A stretch of DNA of 64,000 nucleotides from Priestia megaterium (GTDB lineage: Bacteria; Bacillota; Bacilli; Bacillales; Bacillaceae_H), in assembly GCF_009497655.1 (NCBI RefSeq), contig NZ_CP023317.1, positions 897,501 through 961,500 on the forward strand, written 5' to 3'. The position numbers and the translations under genes were made by a program. Below the pieces are notes generated by a model, which worked only from the letters and a program-made list of their open reading frames with translations, had not been told where the DNA came from and ran no database searches. Positions 43,427 to 52,681 of the stretch are shown piece after piece; the first letter of the stretch is position 1; each line of letters opens with the position of its first letter.

Positions 43427-44755
43427 GTGTTGGAGCGTAACGGAATATTAGAGCGCTTGTTTAAACTATCAGAGCGCAACACAACACCAAAACAAGAAAT
43501 ACTAGCAGGACTTACAACTTTTATGACGGTCAGTTATATGGTAATCGTCAATCCCATTATCATGTCTGACGCGGGTATCCCTCGAGAAGCGGCTCTTGCA
43601 GCTACCATTTATGCCATTGTATTTAGTACGTTACTGATGGCTCTATGGGCAAACTTCCCGATTGTAACCGGTCCAGGGATGGGTTTAAATGCGTTTTTTA
43701 CGTATTCAGTAGTATTAGGACAAGGATTGTCATGGCAAACGGCACTTGGAGCAGTTTTTATATCCGGGGTCTTATTTTTTGTTTTAACGGTAACAGGAAT
43801 ACGCGGAAAGATTATTGATGCCATTCCGAACGTATTAAAGTCTTCCATAGCAGTTGGAATTGGTCTTTTTGTTGCGTTTATCGGTTTGAAAAACGCTGGA
43901 TTAGTTGTGGCAAACGAGTCTACTTTCGTAGGGCTTGGAAATGTCATGGATAAAGGCCCGTTACTTGCTATTTTTGGGCTGATATTAGCAGCTGTACTGA
44001 TGGCTAAAAATGTAAAAGGTGCTCTTATTATAAGTATTTTTGCTACGACAATATTAGCAATGATTGTAGGAGTACAAGCAGTTCCCCATTCTCTGAAAGA
44101 CGTCTTTTCAGCTACGCCGCCAAGCGTTGGAGAAACATTCTTTCAAATGGATTTAAAGGGTGCAGTTGCCTACGGCATTTTTTCAGTTGTATTTTCTTTC
44201 ACCATCGTAGAATTATTTGATACGCTAGCGACATTGATTGGACTATCTAAAAAAGCAAACTTAGTAGATAAAAACGGTAAAATTCCAGGTTTAAATCGCG
44301 CGCTTGCAGCAGATTCAATTGGTACAATGGCGAGTGCTATTTTTGGAAGCACTGCGCTAAATACGTATATTGAAAATGCAACAGGTATTGCAGAAGGAGG
44401 GCGTACCGGCTTAAAGGCATTAACGGTTGCCATCTTATTTATATTTACCTTGTTTTTTGCACCGCTTATTCAATTTATCCCAAGCGTTGCTACTGCTCCA
44501 GCACTCATTATTATTGGTTCGCTTATGCTAAGTGACATTCGAAACGTTAACTTCGACGATTTCACTGAAGTTGTTCCCGCTTTCTTAACAATTGTCATGA
44601 TGCCGTTAACCTACAGCATTGCAGAAGGGTTAGCATTCGGCTTCATTTCATACACAGCGATTAAACTGTTTACAGGACGCCATCGCGAAATTCATTGGAT
44701 GATGTATGTAATCACCATTGCCTTTTTTATCAATTTTTATATGAGTTCCCATTAG
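43427..44755 (+). CDS. NCS2/AzgA-family purine (hypoxanthine/guanine/adenine) permease
   Basis: A 442-residue membrane protein with 12-14 segments. PGMGLNAFFTYSVVLGQGLSW and ELFDTLATLIGLS are the AzgA signatures, together with TALNTYIENATGIAEGGRTG near the substrate site. The start is a GTG at 43427 with GGGAGG six bases upstream; a TTG follows immediately. It imports a nucleobase by proton symport, as PbuG and PbuO of B. subtilis do. Neighbouring purine-type amidohydrolase and the attenuator leader suggest purine-responsive control. Confidence 0.9.
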   Translation: MLERNGILERLFKLSERNTTPKQEILAGLTTFMTVSYMVIVNPIIMSDAGIPREAALAATIYAIVFSTLLMALWANFPIVTGPGMGLNAFFTYSVVLGQGLSWQTALGAVFISGVLFFVLTVTGIRGKIIDAIPNVLKSSIAVGIGLFVAFIGLKNAGLVVANESTFVGLGNVMDKGPLLAIFGLILAAVLMAKNVKGALIISIFATTILAMIVGVQAVPHSLKDVFSATPPSVGETFFQMDLKGAVAYGIFSVVFSFTIVELFDTLATLIGLSKKANLVDKNGKIPGLNRALAADSIGTMASAIFGSTALNTYIENATGIAEGGRTGLKALTVAILFIFTLFFAPLIQFIPSVATAPALIIIGSLMLSDIRNVNFDDFTEVVPAFLTIVMMPLTYSIAEGLAFGFISYTAIKLFTGRHREIHWMMYVITIAFFINFYMSSH

Positions 44756-44760
44756 GAATG

Positions 44761-44793
44761 AAAAAAGACGTAGCATTAAGCTACGTCTTTTTT
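44761..44793. terminator. Bidirectional terminator, purine permease / aroK
   Basis: Perfect 14-bp stem AAAAAAGACGTAGC/GCTACGTCTTTTTT with a 5-nt loop between convergent genes. Confidence 0.92.
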
Positions 44794-44828
44794 GTAAAGG
44801 CTTGTTGAGAGAACAAACCTTTATTTCA

Positions 44829-45380
44829 TTAAGGTTGATAAATATCCCAAGCTGTTTTTAATGAATCAACGATATAGTTAGCTACTTCTTCGATATCCAA
44901 ATTATCAGTTTCAACTTTTGAATGGTGGTTTGAGTAGATAGCTTGACGGTCGTAAAATAGCTTTTCAATATCTTCTAAGCTTCTTCCTTGTAAAACAGGA
45001 CGGCTATCAATGATCAAACTAATGCGTTCTTTCCAAGAATCCCAAGACAAATCTAAAAAGAATACGATGCAGTTAGATAAACAAATCTCTTGAATTTCTT
45101 CTTGTAAAAAAGCGCCTCCCCCTAAAGAAATGATTTTTAAGCGCTGCTGTGAAAGTCGACTTATTACTTCTTTTTCTTTTTGTCTGAAGAAAGTTTCACC
45201 GTGCTCTTTAAAAATCTGAGAAGTAGGCATATTAAATTCTTTTTCGATTTCTTGATCTATATCAACAAAATCTCTATACAATTTTTTGGCAACCATTTCT
45301 CCAATAGTTGTTTTTCCTACCCCCATAAAGCCGATAAACACAATACTTTTCTCTCTAAGAGATATGTCGTTATATGCCAT
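44829..45380 (-). CDS. aroK: Shikimate kinase
   Basis: A 183-residue P-loop kinase that phosphorylates shikimate in aromatic amino acid synthesis. Walker A is GFMGVGKTTIGEM, the shikimate-binding Asp is in FVDIDQEIEKEFNMP, ETFFRQKEKEVI supplies the arginine and SLGGGAFL the glycine loop. SRPVLQGRS is in the lid region. AGAGGC lies upstream of the ATG. It is monocistronic, convergent with the permease gene. Confidence 0.93.
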   Translation of the reverse strand: MAYNDISLREKSIVFIGFMGVGKTTIGEMVAKKLYRDFVDIDQEIEKEFNMPTSQIFKEHGETFFRQKEKEVISRLSQQRLKIISLGGGAFLQEEIQEICLSNCIVFFLDLSWDSWKERISLIIDSRPVLQGRSLEDIEKLFYDRQAIYSNHHSKVETDNLDIEEVANYIVDSLKTAWDIYQP

Positions 45381-45497
45381 TTTTAAGCCTCTTTCTGATT
45401 TTTAAATACAAATCGGATGTTATAGTAAATACTGAAATTATAATATAAATCCTTTAGTTTGTAAAAGCTACTATTCTTCTCTGAAATAAAGAAGAAA

Positions 45498-45671
45498 TTA
45501 TTTTTTAGGATGCATAGAAAGATACACCCGAGTATCTTTTTTGTGCTCATATTTTGGATTAGCGCTTCGCGTATATTCTTTTGACTGATGTTCTATATGG
45601 TAGTTCTGTTCAAATTGTTTGATTGCTTCATTAATTTCTTCTTGTGTTCCCATTAATCTTACTTGCAGCAT
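45498..45671 (-). CDS. Small hypothetical protein (DUF3970-like)
   Basis: 57 residues, reading MLQVRLMGTQEEINEAIKQF at the start, then a helix and a charged tail with DTRVYLSMHPKK. The beta-alpha-beta pattern and the N-terminal VRLxGTxEEI resemble the small DUF3970 family (B. subtilis YvzF-like). The ATG at 45671 has AAGGAG eight bases upstream and is preferred to an ATG at 45689 that lies within that site. Function unknown. Confidence 0.65.
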   Translation of the reverse strand: MLQVRLMGTQEEINEAIKQFEQNYHIEHQSKEYTRSANPKYEHKKDTRVYLSMHPKK

Positions 45672-45743
45672 TGTAATGTCTCCTTCCATACACTTTGCTT
45701 TTTGACTATATCATGAAATGAAAAAGAAGTAATTTTATTTTTG

Positions 45744-45772
45744 TTGACGGACTTGTATATACAGGTTAGAAT
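45744..45772 (+). promoter_or_regulatory. Sigma-A promoter of the trehalose operon
   Basis: TTGACG, 17-bp spacer, TAGAAT. The spacer consists almost entirely of the first TreR operator. Confidence 0.85.
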
Positions 45773-45799
45773 AAAAATATAAAACTTGTATATACAGGT
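45751..45799 (+). promoter_or_regulatory. Two TreR operators
   Basis: Two identical 16-bp copies of ACTTGTATATACAGGT at 45751-45766 and 45784-45799. The palindromic core TTGTATATACA resembles the B. subtilis tre operator. Their spacing of 33 bp puts them on the same DNA face. One occupies the promoter spacer, the other the region just after the start point. Confidence 0.85.
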
Positions 45800-45843
45800 T
45801 TGTGGTGAGATTTATATGGGGGATAGGAGATATAGGAGTAAAA

Positions 45844-45857
45844 TGAAAGCGGAAACA
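45844..45857 (+). promoter_or_regulatory. Near-consensus cre site before treP
   Basis: TGAAAGCGGAAACA matches the cre consensus at 13 of 14 positions and lies about 70 bp after the predicted start point, as expected for CcpA roadblock repression. Confidence 0.55.
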
Positions 45858-45870
45858 AGGGGGAAAAGAC

Positions 45871-47334
45871 ATGAATCGAGAATCTGTTGAACGCATTGTA
45901 GAAGCCGTTGGCGGAAAAGAAAATATCTCTGCTGCAACGCACTGTGTAACGCGCCTTCGACTTGTTTTAAAAGATGAAGGTAAAGTCAATCAACGTATGC
46001 TAGATGAGCACGAATTAGTAAAAGGATCTTTTTCTACAAACGGCCAGTTTCAAGTTGTCATTGGTCAAGGCACGGTGGATAAAGTATATAAAGAAATGGT
46101 GGCGCTTACAGGTATAGGCGAGCTATCAAAAGAAGAAGTGAAAAACGAAGCGGCTAAAAACTTAAATCCGCTGCAGCGCGCAATAAAAACATTAGCTGAC
46201 ATTTTTATTCCTATTTTACCGGCCATCGTAACCGCGGGTTTATTGATGGGAATCAATAATGTACTAACAGGAGCCGGAATTTTTTACGATGATAAATCAA
46301 TCGTAGATGTTCATACACAGTGGAAAGACTTCGCAAGCATGATTAATTTAATTGCGAATACGGCTTTTGCCTTTTTGCCAGCTCTTATTGGGTGGTCAGC
46401 TGTTACGCGTTTTGGAGGAAGTCCTTTATTTGGAATTGTCCTTGGGCTCATGCTTGTACATCCTGACTTGCTAAATGCTTGGTCTTACGGAGAAGCATTA
46501 AAAAAAGGAAGTATCGATACGTGGAATTTATTTGGCCTGCATGTTGAGAAAGTAGGCTATCAAGGACAGGTTTTACCCGTATTAGTCGCTTCATTCGTCT
46601 TGGCAAAAATCGAATTATTCTTACGAAAACGCATACCGGATGGATTTCAACTTTTGATTGTAGCACCTGTAGCTCTTTTAGTAACAGGGTTTCTCGCTTT
46701 TATTGTAATTGGTCCAATTACATTTGCAATAGGAAATGTTATTACAGATGCAGTTGTATGGCTGTTTAAAACGGCTCCATTTATTGGAGGGCTTGTATAT
46801 GGAGGTTTATACGCTCCTCTTGTTATTACAGGGATGCACCATACATTTTTGGCCGTAGATTTACAGCTGATTGGAAGCGTAGGGAGTACGTTCTTATGGC
46901 CAATGGTAGCATTATCGAATATTGCACAGGGCTCTGCGGCTTTTGCGATAATGATTCTTTCAAAAGATGATGAGAAATTAAAAGGATTGTCTTTAACGTC
47001 AGGGATTTCAGCGTGGCTTGGCATTACGGAGCCTGCAATGTTTGGTGTGAATTTGCGTTTTAGATTTGCTTTTATTTCTGCAGTGATTGGTTCAGCTATT
47101 GCCGGTGTTGTCATATCTGTAGCCGGAGTAAAAGCAGCATCGGTGGGAATCGGTGGTATCCCTGCTCCATTATCAATTGTTCCACAGAGCTGGCCGCCTT
47201 TTATTATTGGAATGATAATCGTAATCGTAGTGCCGTTTCTTTTAACGTTAACGCTCGGAAAGCTTCAGAAAAAATCAACCGTTACATCAACGGTCGCGGG
47301 TACAGACTCGTTTCAACATAATTCAAAGAATTAA
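45871..47334 (+). CDS. treP: PTS trehalose-specific EIIBC
   Basis: A 487-residue permease with an N-terminal EIIB domain (ENISAATHCVTRLRLVLKD, phospho-cysteine in the CVTRLR motif) and a glucose-superfamily EIIC with about ten membrane segments (GITEPAMFGVNLR near the end). It has no EIIA domain, so a glucose-type EIIA from elsewhere must donate phosphate. AAGGGGG precedes the ATG. It imports trehalose as trehalose-6-phosphate for TreA. Followed without a gap by treA. Confidence 0.95.
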   Translation: MNRESVERIVEAVGGKENISAATHCVTRLRLVLKDEGKVNQRMLDEHELVKGSFSTNGQFQVVIGQGTVDKVYKEMVALTGIGELSKEEVKNEAAKNLNPLQRAIKTLADIFIPILPAIVTAGLLMGINNVLTGAGIFYDDKSIVDVHTQWKDFASMINLIANTAFAFLPALIGWSAVTRFGGSPLFGIVLGLMLVHPDLLNAWSYGEALKKGSIDTWNLFGLHVEKVGYQGQVLPVLVASFVLAKIELFLRKRIPDGFQLLIVAPVALLVTGFLAFIVIGPITFAIGNVITDAVVWLFKTAPFIGGLVYGGLYAPLVITGMHHTFLAVDLQLIGSVGSTFLWPMVALSNIAQGSAAFAIMILSKDDEKLKGLSLTSGISAWLGITEPAMFGVNLRFRFAFISAVIGSAIAGVVISVAGVKAASVGIGGIPAPLSIVPQSWPPFIIGMIIVIVVPFLLTLTLGKLQKKSTVTSTVAGTDSFQHNSKN

Positions 47335-47349
47335 ATGGTGGTGTTAAAA

Positions 47350-49035
47350 ATGCAAGAACCTTGGTGGAAAAAATCTGTTGTTTATCAAATTTATCCAAAA
47401 AGTTTTTATGATACGACTGGAAACGGCGTGGGTGATATAGCTGGCATTATTGAAAAGCTAGATTATTTGAAAAAGCTCGGGGTAGATGTTCTGTGGCTAA
47501 CGCCAATTTATAAATCACCACAGCGGGATAATGGATATGATATAAGTGATTATTTTGTTATTCAAGAAGAATACGGAACAATGGAGGACTTTGATCGTTT
47601 AATAACAGAAGCGCATAAGCGGGATCTTAAAATTATCATGGATATTGTCGTTAATCATACGTCAACTGAACATGAATGGTTTCAAGAAGCTAAAAAATCG
47701 AAAGATAACCCGTACCGAGATTTTTATATTTGGAAAGATCAAAAAGAAGATGGAAGTGCTCCGACGAATTGGGTTTCAAAATTTGGAGGATCCGCATGGG
47801 AGCATGATAACCTCACAGAACAATCGTATCTGCATTTGTTTGATGTTACGCAAGCGGATTTGAACTGGGAAAACGAGCGTGTGCGCCGCAGCGTGTATGA
47901 TATGATGACGTTTTGGTTTGAAAAAGGAGTAGATGGATTTCGTCTGGACGTTATTAATTTAATTTCAAAAGATCAGCGTTTTTTAGATGATGACGGTTCC
48001 GTTGCACCAGGAGATGGCCGAAAATTCTACACCGACGGTCCTCGCGTGCACGAATATATGCGGGAAATGAATCAAGAAGTTTTTTCAAAATATGATAGTA
48101 TGACCGTTGGGGAAATGTCATCGACAACCGTTGACCACTGCATTCAGTACTCTCATCCGGACCGACGCGAGCTTAGCATGACGTTTAATTTTCATCATTT
48201 GAAAGTTGATTACCCAAACGGAGAAAAGTGGGCCCTAGCAGATTTTGATTTTATTAAATTAAAAGAGATTTTATCAACTTGGCAAACGGAAACGAATAAA
48301 GGTGGGGGATGGAATGCATTATTTTGGTGCAACCATGATCAGCCTCGCGTTGTTTCACGCTATGGAGACGACGAACTCTATCATAATAAATCTGCTAAAA
48401 TGCTCGCTACAACGATTCATTTGATGCAGGGAACGCCTTATATCTATCAAGGCGAAGAAATAGGTATGACAAACCCGAAGTTTTCCTCTATTGATGAATA
48501 TAGAGATGTGGAGTCATTAAATGTGTATGAAATAAAACGTGCACAAGGAATGGACGAAAATGAAATTTTGGAAATTTTAAAACATAAATCAAGAGATAAT
48601 TCCCGTACACCGGTGCAATGGAACGATAAGCCGAATGCAGGTTTTACAAAAGGAAAGCCATGGATTCATCCGGCCGATAACTACCGTAAAATTAATGTAG
48701 AAAAAGCGTTAGAGGATAAAGATTCAATCTTTTATTTTTATCAAAAGCTTATTGCACTGCGCAAGCAGTACGAGATTATCACCTATGGAAACTATGAATT
48801 GATTCTTGGAGAAGACGAGCAGATTTTCGCTTATATCCGAAATGGAGCAGATGAAAAGCTGCTCGTGATAAATAATTTCTACGGCAGCGAGAAAATTTTT
48901 GAACTGCCAGAAGATATAACTTTTGAAGGATATCATAGTGAAATATTGCTGTCTAACTACGAAGATTCATCAAAGGAATTCAAGCGAGTCTTACTTCGGC
49001 CGTATGAATCAATCGTGTATCATTTAAAAAAATAG
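47350..49035 (+). CDS. treA: Trehalose-6-phosphate hydrolase (GH13)
   Basis: A 561-residue phospho-alpha-1,1-glucosidase giving glucose and glucose-6-phosphate. WWKKSVVYQIYPKSFYDT opens the GH13 barrel. MDIVVNHTS is conserved region I, DGFRLDVINLIS has the nucleophile Asp, TVGEMSST the acid Glu and FWCNHDQPRV region IV. The ATG at 47350 has GGTGGTG six bases upstream and gives the B. subtilis TreA length; an ATG at 47335 abuts the treP stop. Confidence 0.95.
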   Translation: MQEPWWKKSVVYQIYPKSFYDTTGNGVGDIAGIIEKLDYLKKLGVDVLWLTPIYKSPQRDNGYDISDYFVIQEEYGTMEDFDRLITEAHKRDLKIIMDIVVNHTSTEHEWFQEAKKSKDNPYRDFYIWKDQKEDGSAPTNWVSKFGGSAWEHDNLTEQSYLHLFDVTQADLNWENERVRRSVYDMMTFWFEKGVDGFRLDVINLISKDQRFLDDDGSVAPGDGRKFYTDGPRVHEYMREMNQEVFSKYDSMTVGEMSSTTVDHCIQYSHPDRRELSMTFNFHHLKVDYPNGEKWALADFDFIKLKEILSTWQTETNKGGGWNALFWCNHDQPRVVSRYGDDELYHNKSAKMLATTIHLMQGTPYIYQGEEIGMTNPKFSSIDEYRDVESLNVYEIKRAQGMDENEILEILKHKSRDNSRTPVQWNDKPNAGFTKGKPWIHPADNYRKINVEKALEDKDSIFYFYQKLIALRKQYEIITYGNYELILGEDEQIFAYIRNGADEKLLVINNFYGSEKIFELPEDITFEGYHSEILLSNYEDSSKEFKRVLLRPYESIVYHLKK

Positions 49036-49045
49036 AGAAAAAGTG

Positions 49046-49080
49046 AAAAGAACGATGGGTGACAATCTATCGTTCTTTTT
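49046..49080 (+). terminator. Terminator between treA and treR
   Basis: Stem AAAAGAACGAT/ATCGTTCTTTT with a T-run. It probably reduces read-through into treR. Confidence 0.8.
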
Positions 49081-49122
49081 ATACAATTGGGTATATATAG
49101 AAAGTAAAATAGGTGATGGCAA

Positions 49123-49839
49123 TTGAAAGAAAATAAATTTATCAGCATTTACGAACAGTTAGTCGATAAAATTAAACGCGGTGACTGGCGTCCTAATACA
49201 AAACTTCCTTCTGAAAATGAGCTTGTTGAACAGTATCAAACGTCTCGTGAAACGATACGGAAAGCGTTAAATTTACTCTCGCAAAATGGGTACATTCAAA
49301 AAATGAAAGGAAAAGGTTCTTTTGTATTAGACGTATCACGCTTTGATTTTCCAGTATCAGGACTTGTTAGCTTCAAAGAAGTCGCGGAAAAGCTAGGACA
49401 TACGTCGACTACTATTGTAAAAGAGTTTGAATTAATCAAGGCTGATCAAGATTTGTGCACACAGCTTGGCGCAACGAAAAAAGATCTCATATGGAAAGTA
49501 GTTCGAGCACGTGAAATCGATGGAGAAAAAATTATTTTAGATAAAGATTTTTTTCATAAAAAATATGTTCCTCACCTCACAAAAGACATATGCAAAGGCT
49601 CTATTTATGAATACTTAGAAAAAGATCTTGGGCTGAAAATCAGCTTTGCTAAAAAAGAAATTTCCGTTGACGAGCTGACGGACGAAGATAAATGTTACTT
49701 AGATTTGAAAGACTATGAACATATTGTGGTAGTAAGAAACTATGTGTATCTAGAAGATGCAAGCCTTTTTCAGTATACGGAATCACGTCATCGTCTTGAC
49801 AAGTTTCGTTTTGTGGATTTTGCTCGCAGAGGTATATAA
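49123..49839 (+). CDS. treR: Trehalose operon repressor, GntR family
   Basis: A 238-residue GntR/HutC-type repressor. The winged helix is in LPSENELVEQYQTSRETIRK, followed by NGYIQKMKGKGSFVL. A UTRA effector domain ends with FQYTESRHRLDKFRFVDFAR, nearly as in B. subtilis TreR. It senses trehalose-6-phosphate. The start is a TTG at 49123 with AGGTG upstream. It should bind the paired operators in front of treP. Confidence 0.95.
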   Translation: MKENKFISIYEQLVDKIKRGDWRPNTKLPSENELVEQYQTSRETIRKALNLLSQNGYIQKMKGKGSFVLDVSRFDFPVSGLVSFKEVAEKLGHTSTTIVKEFELIKADQDLCTQLGATKKDLIWKVVRAREIDGEKIILDKDFFHKKYVPHLTKDICKGSIYEYLEKDLGLKISFAKKEISVDELTDEDKCYLDLKDYEHIVVVRNYVYLEDASLFQYTESRHRLDKFRFVDFARRGI

Positions 49840-50194
49840 TGGTTCACTGCCCATGAGTTTTTCCTTTTTTTAGATGTTTACAAAAAACTGCTTTGGTATA
49901 AAAAACAAAGCAGTTTTCTTATGGAGAAAACTGAAAAAACGTGATCCTTTTGACGATAAAATTCTAAAAAGGTTGAATTTTTATTTAGAGTTTGTTTTAG
50001 TAGAACATAAGATTATTTTATATTTGTATAATGTTATTCATACGGTATACAGATTTATTGATCTTTTTTTTATTAGATATATAAGAAAATGTTATTTGAA
50101 AATGATAAATTCATTAGTAATTCTAATAAAACTGTCCAACTACAGCATTAAAGGGAGCTGCTCAAACAATACTAAGTAAAAAGGAGGAGACGGA
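49840..50194. other. 355-bp gap between treR and pxpB
   Basis: It holds the treR terminator (49884-49917) and AT-rich DNA. A 101-codon open frame from 49874 runs through that hairpin, has no ribosome site and looks accidental. AAGGAGGAG precedes pxpB. I see no clear promoter or operator. Confidence 0.4.
49884..49917 (+). terminator. Terminator after treR
   Basis: A perfect 12-bp stem AAAACTGCTTTG/CAAAGCAGTTTT, 10-nt loop, 45 nt after the stop; the T-run is short. Confidence 0.75.
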
Positions 50195-50917
50195 ATGAGT
50201 AACGATTATCGACTTTATCCTCTTGGTGATAGCGGCATTGTCGTTTCATTTGGAGACGAAATTAATTTCGGTATACATAAACGTATTCAGCAATTTACTG
50301 AGGTGCTAGAGCAATCATTATGTAAGGGAATGATTGAATATGTGCCGGCTTTTACGACGGTTACAATCTATTATGATCCTTGGATAATGAGTGAAAAAGG
50401 AAGAAGAAATCCTTACACAGCAATATCTACATATATTGAAGAACTGCTTTTCCACCAGGAAGAAAAATCTGAAGCGGTCGCTAGACAAATTGACATTCCG
50501 GTGTGTTACGGAGGAAAGTACGGCCCCGACTTAGAGAGAGTAGCTGCTTTTCATTCATTAACGCCTGATGAAGTTATCTCCATTCATACAAACGGAGAAT
50601 ATTTGGTGTATATGATAGGCTTTGCTCCTGGTTTTCCTTACTTAGGAGGGATGAGTGAAAAAATTGCGACTCCAAGGAAAGAATCACCGAGAAACAGCAT
50701 CCCAAAAGGGTCAGTTGGCATCGCAGGAATGCAAACCGGCGTGTACCCAATTGAAACACCTGGAGGATGGCAGTTAATCGGGCGTACTCCTCTTACACTA
50801 TTTAACCCAGAAAAAGACTCGCCAAGCTTACTTCAAGCAGGTGATCGTATCCGATTTGTTTCCATTTCTGAAACGGAATATGAAGCACAAAAGGAGGTGG
50901 ATGAAGATGAGTATTAA
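50195..50917 (+). CDS. pxpB: 5-oxoprolinase subunit PxpB (KipI family)
   Basis: A 240-residue protein of the KipI/AHS1 family. FGDEINFGIHKRIQQF, YMIGFAPGFPYLGGM and GWQLIGRTPLTLF are diagnostic. With PxpA and PxpC it forms the ATP-dependent enzyme that opens 5-oxoproline (pyroglutamate) to glutamate in the cytoplasm. The B. subtilis homologue KipI was first described as a KinA inhibitor. AAGGAGG precedes the ATG; its end overlaps pxpC by 11 nt. Confidence 0.92.
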   Translation: MSNDYRLYPLGDSGIVVSFGDEINFGIHKRIQQFTEVLEQSLCKGMIEYVPAFTTVTIYYDPWIMSEKGRRNPYTAISTYIEELLFHQEEKSEAVARQIDIPVCYGGKYGPDLERVAAFHSLTPDEVISIHTNGEYLVYMIGFAPGFPYLGGMSEKIATPRKESPRNSIPKGSVGIAGMQTGVYPIETPGGWQLIGRTPLTLFNPEKDSPSLLQAGDRIRFVSISETEYEAQKEVDEDEY

Positions 50918-51905
50918 AGTGATGCGTCCTGGTTTATTAACAACGATTCAAGATATCGGCAGACATGGATATCAAAAGGACGGCATGATTGTCAGCGGGG
51001 CAATGGACAAAGTTGCTTTAAGGATTGCCAACTTATTAGTAGGAAATCAAGAAAATCAGCCGGTTATTGAAATTACGTTAATGGGACCAAAAATTGAATT
51101 TCAGCAAGATGCTTTAATTGCCCTGACAGGAGGGGATTTATCGCCAACTGTTAATGGTGAAGCCGTAAAGATGTGGCGGCCTTTATATGTAAAAAAAGGG
51201 AGCGTGCTGCAGTTTGGTGTTCCGACTTTAGGTTGCCGTTCTTATTTATCGGTTTCCGGTGCCTTTAACGTTCCTGCAGTTATGGGAAGTACATCTACTT
51301 CGCTTCGCGCTCGGATAGGAGGGCTACACGGTAAAGCATTACAGTCAGGAGACGAAGTATTAAGCCATCCTCCTACAGAAATAGGGGAAGCAATTATAAA
51401 GAAACTGGTGAAAAAGCAAACGGACCGCTCTTTTCAGCAGGCTTTTTGGACCATTCATCCTAAACTTCTTCCTTCATACGAGACGCCTATTATCCGCACA
51501 ATGAAAGGTGCGGAATTTGATTGGTTTACGAAAGAAAGTCAACAACATTTCTTTAATCAAGAATTTGACGTTACGCCGCAATCTGACCGAATGGGCTATA
51601 GGCTAAAAGGGAAGAAACTAGTCCTTCAGCAGGAAAAGGAACTGCTTTCTAGCGCTGTGACGTTTGGTACAATTCAAGTACCAAAAGAAGGACAGCCCAT
51701 TGTTTTATTAGCAGATCATCAAACGACAGGAGGATACCCTAGAATCGGGCAGGTAGCAACTGCCGATTTTTCGGCGCTGGCACAAGTTTCTCCAGGGCAA
51801 AAGGTTTCTTTTCAATTCGTTTCACTGGATGAAGCGCAGCATTTATATATGGAGCAGGAAAAGAAAATCAATCATATTAAAAGAGCACTTCGAATGAAAA
51901 TATAG
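50907..51905 (+). CDS. pxpC: 5-oxoprolinase subunit PxpC (KipA/AHS2 family)
   Basis: A 332-residue partner of Pxp[19 protein letters not shown] at the N-terminus, [18 protein letters not shown] and [11 protein letters not shown] are the family's conserved blocks, ending with [16 protein letters not shown]. The ATG at 50907 has AAGGAGG about nine bases upstream inside pxpB; a longer frame from 50841 would overlap pxpB by 77 nt. Confidence 0.92.
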   Translation: MSIKVMRPGLLTTIQDIGRHGYQKDGMIVSGAMDKVALRIANLLVGNQENQPVIEITLMGPKIEFQQDALIALTGGDLSPTVNGEAVKMWRPLYVKKGSVLQFGVPTLGCRSYLSVSGAFNVPAVMGSTSTSLRARIGGLHGKALQSGDEVLSHPPTEIGEAIIKKLVKKQTDRSFQQAFWTIHPKLLPSYETPIIRTMKGAEFDWFTKESQQHFFNQEFDVTPQSDRMGYRLKGKKLVLQQEKELLSSAVTFGTIQVPKEGQPIVLLADHQTTGGYPRIGQVATADFSALAQVSPGQKVSFQFVSLDEAQHLYMEQEKKINHIKRALRMKI

Positions 51906-51916
51906 GGGGGAAGAAA

Positions 51917-52672
51917 ATGGCTACCGTTGATTTGAACTGTGACTTAGGGGAGAGCTTTGGGAACTATAGATTAGGAAATGATAAAGAAATTTTACGCTAT
52001 GTAACGTCAGCAAACATTGCCTGTGGCTTTCATGCCGGAGATCCTTCTGTTATGAGAGAAACAGTAAAGCTGGCTTTGAGTGAAAATGTGGCGATCGGCG
52101 CGCACCCCGGATTGCAAGATTTAGCTGGATTTGGACGTAGATATATGAAAATTACGCCTCGAGAAGCTTATGATTTGATGGTGTATCAAATGGGGGCTCT
52201 TTCAGCTTTTATACGTGCAGAAGGAGGGGCCCTTCATCATGTGAAACCTCATGGCGCTTTATATAATATGGCTGCAGGGGATCGAGATATAGCTAAAGCT
52301 ATTGCTGAAGCTGTTTATAATGTTAGTGAGGAAGCTATTCTATATGGTCTTGCTGGAAGTGAATCGATTAAAGCTGGAAACGAAATCGGCTTGCGTACGT
52401 CTCAGGAAGTATTTGCAGATCGAACCTATCAACAGAACGGCATGCTGACGCCGAGAAACGTTGAAAACGCCGTGATTCAAGATGAGAAAGCAGCTATTTC
52501 TCAAGTAATTAAAATGGTCAAAGAAAAGAAAGTATTCACTGTGCAAAATGAAGAGATTCCGATTCAGGCAGATACCGTCTGTATTCATGGAGACGGTGCA
52601 CATGCTGTTGAATTTGCCAAAGCTATTTGTGACAAGCTAAAAGAAGAACAAATCATTATTCAACCACAATGA
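51917..52672 (+). CDS. pxpA: 5-oxoprolinase subunit PxpA (LamB/YcsF family)
   Basis: A 251-residue catalytic-type subunit of the LamB/YcsF family. [55 protein letters not shown] and [10 protein letters not shown] are the conserved metal/substrate blocks. GGGGGG precedes the ATG, 11 nt after pxpC. Together pxpBCA lets the cell use or detoxify 5-oxoproline. Confidence 0.94.
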   Translation: MATVDLNCDLGESFGNYRLGNDKEILRYVTSANIACGFHAGDPSVMRETVKLALSENVAIGAHPGLQDLAGFGRRYMKITPREAYDLMVYQMGALSAFIRAEGGALHHVKPHGALYNMAAGDRDIAKAIAEAVYNVSEEAILYGLAGSESIKAGNEIGLRTSQEVFADRTYQQNGMLTPRNVENAVIQDEKAAISQVIKMVKEKKVFTVQNEEIPIQADTVCIHGDGAHAVEFAKAICDKLKEEQIIIQPQ

Positions 52673-52681
52673 GGTGACATC

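Noticed and set aside
46647-47114. 155-codon minus-strand frame inside treP
   Set aside because: Antisense shadow of a certain gene; rich in Pro/Ala/Thr as expected of mirror frames of membrane proteins.
49981-50060. TnrA-type site upstream of pxpB
   Set aside because: TGTTATTCATACGGTATACA looks similar but its spacing is three bases longer than the TGTNA-N7-TNACA consensus.
49874-50179. 101-codon open frame after treR
   Set aside because: It reads through the treR terminator hairpin, has no ribosome binding site, and its composition is that of AT-rich non-coding DNA (many Ile, Lys, Tyr, Phe).
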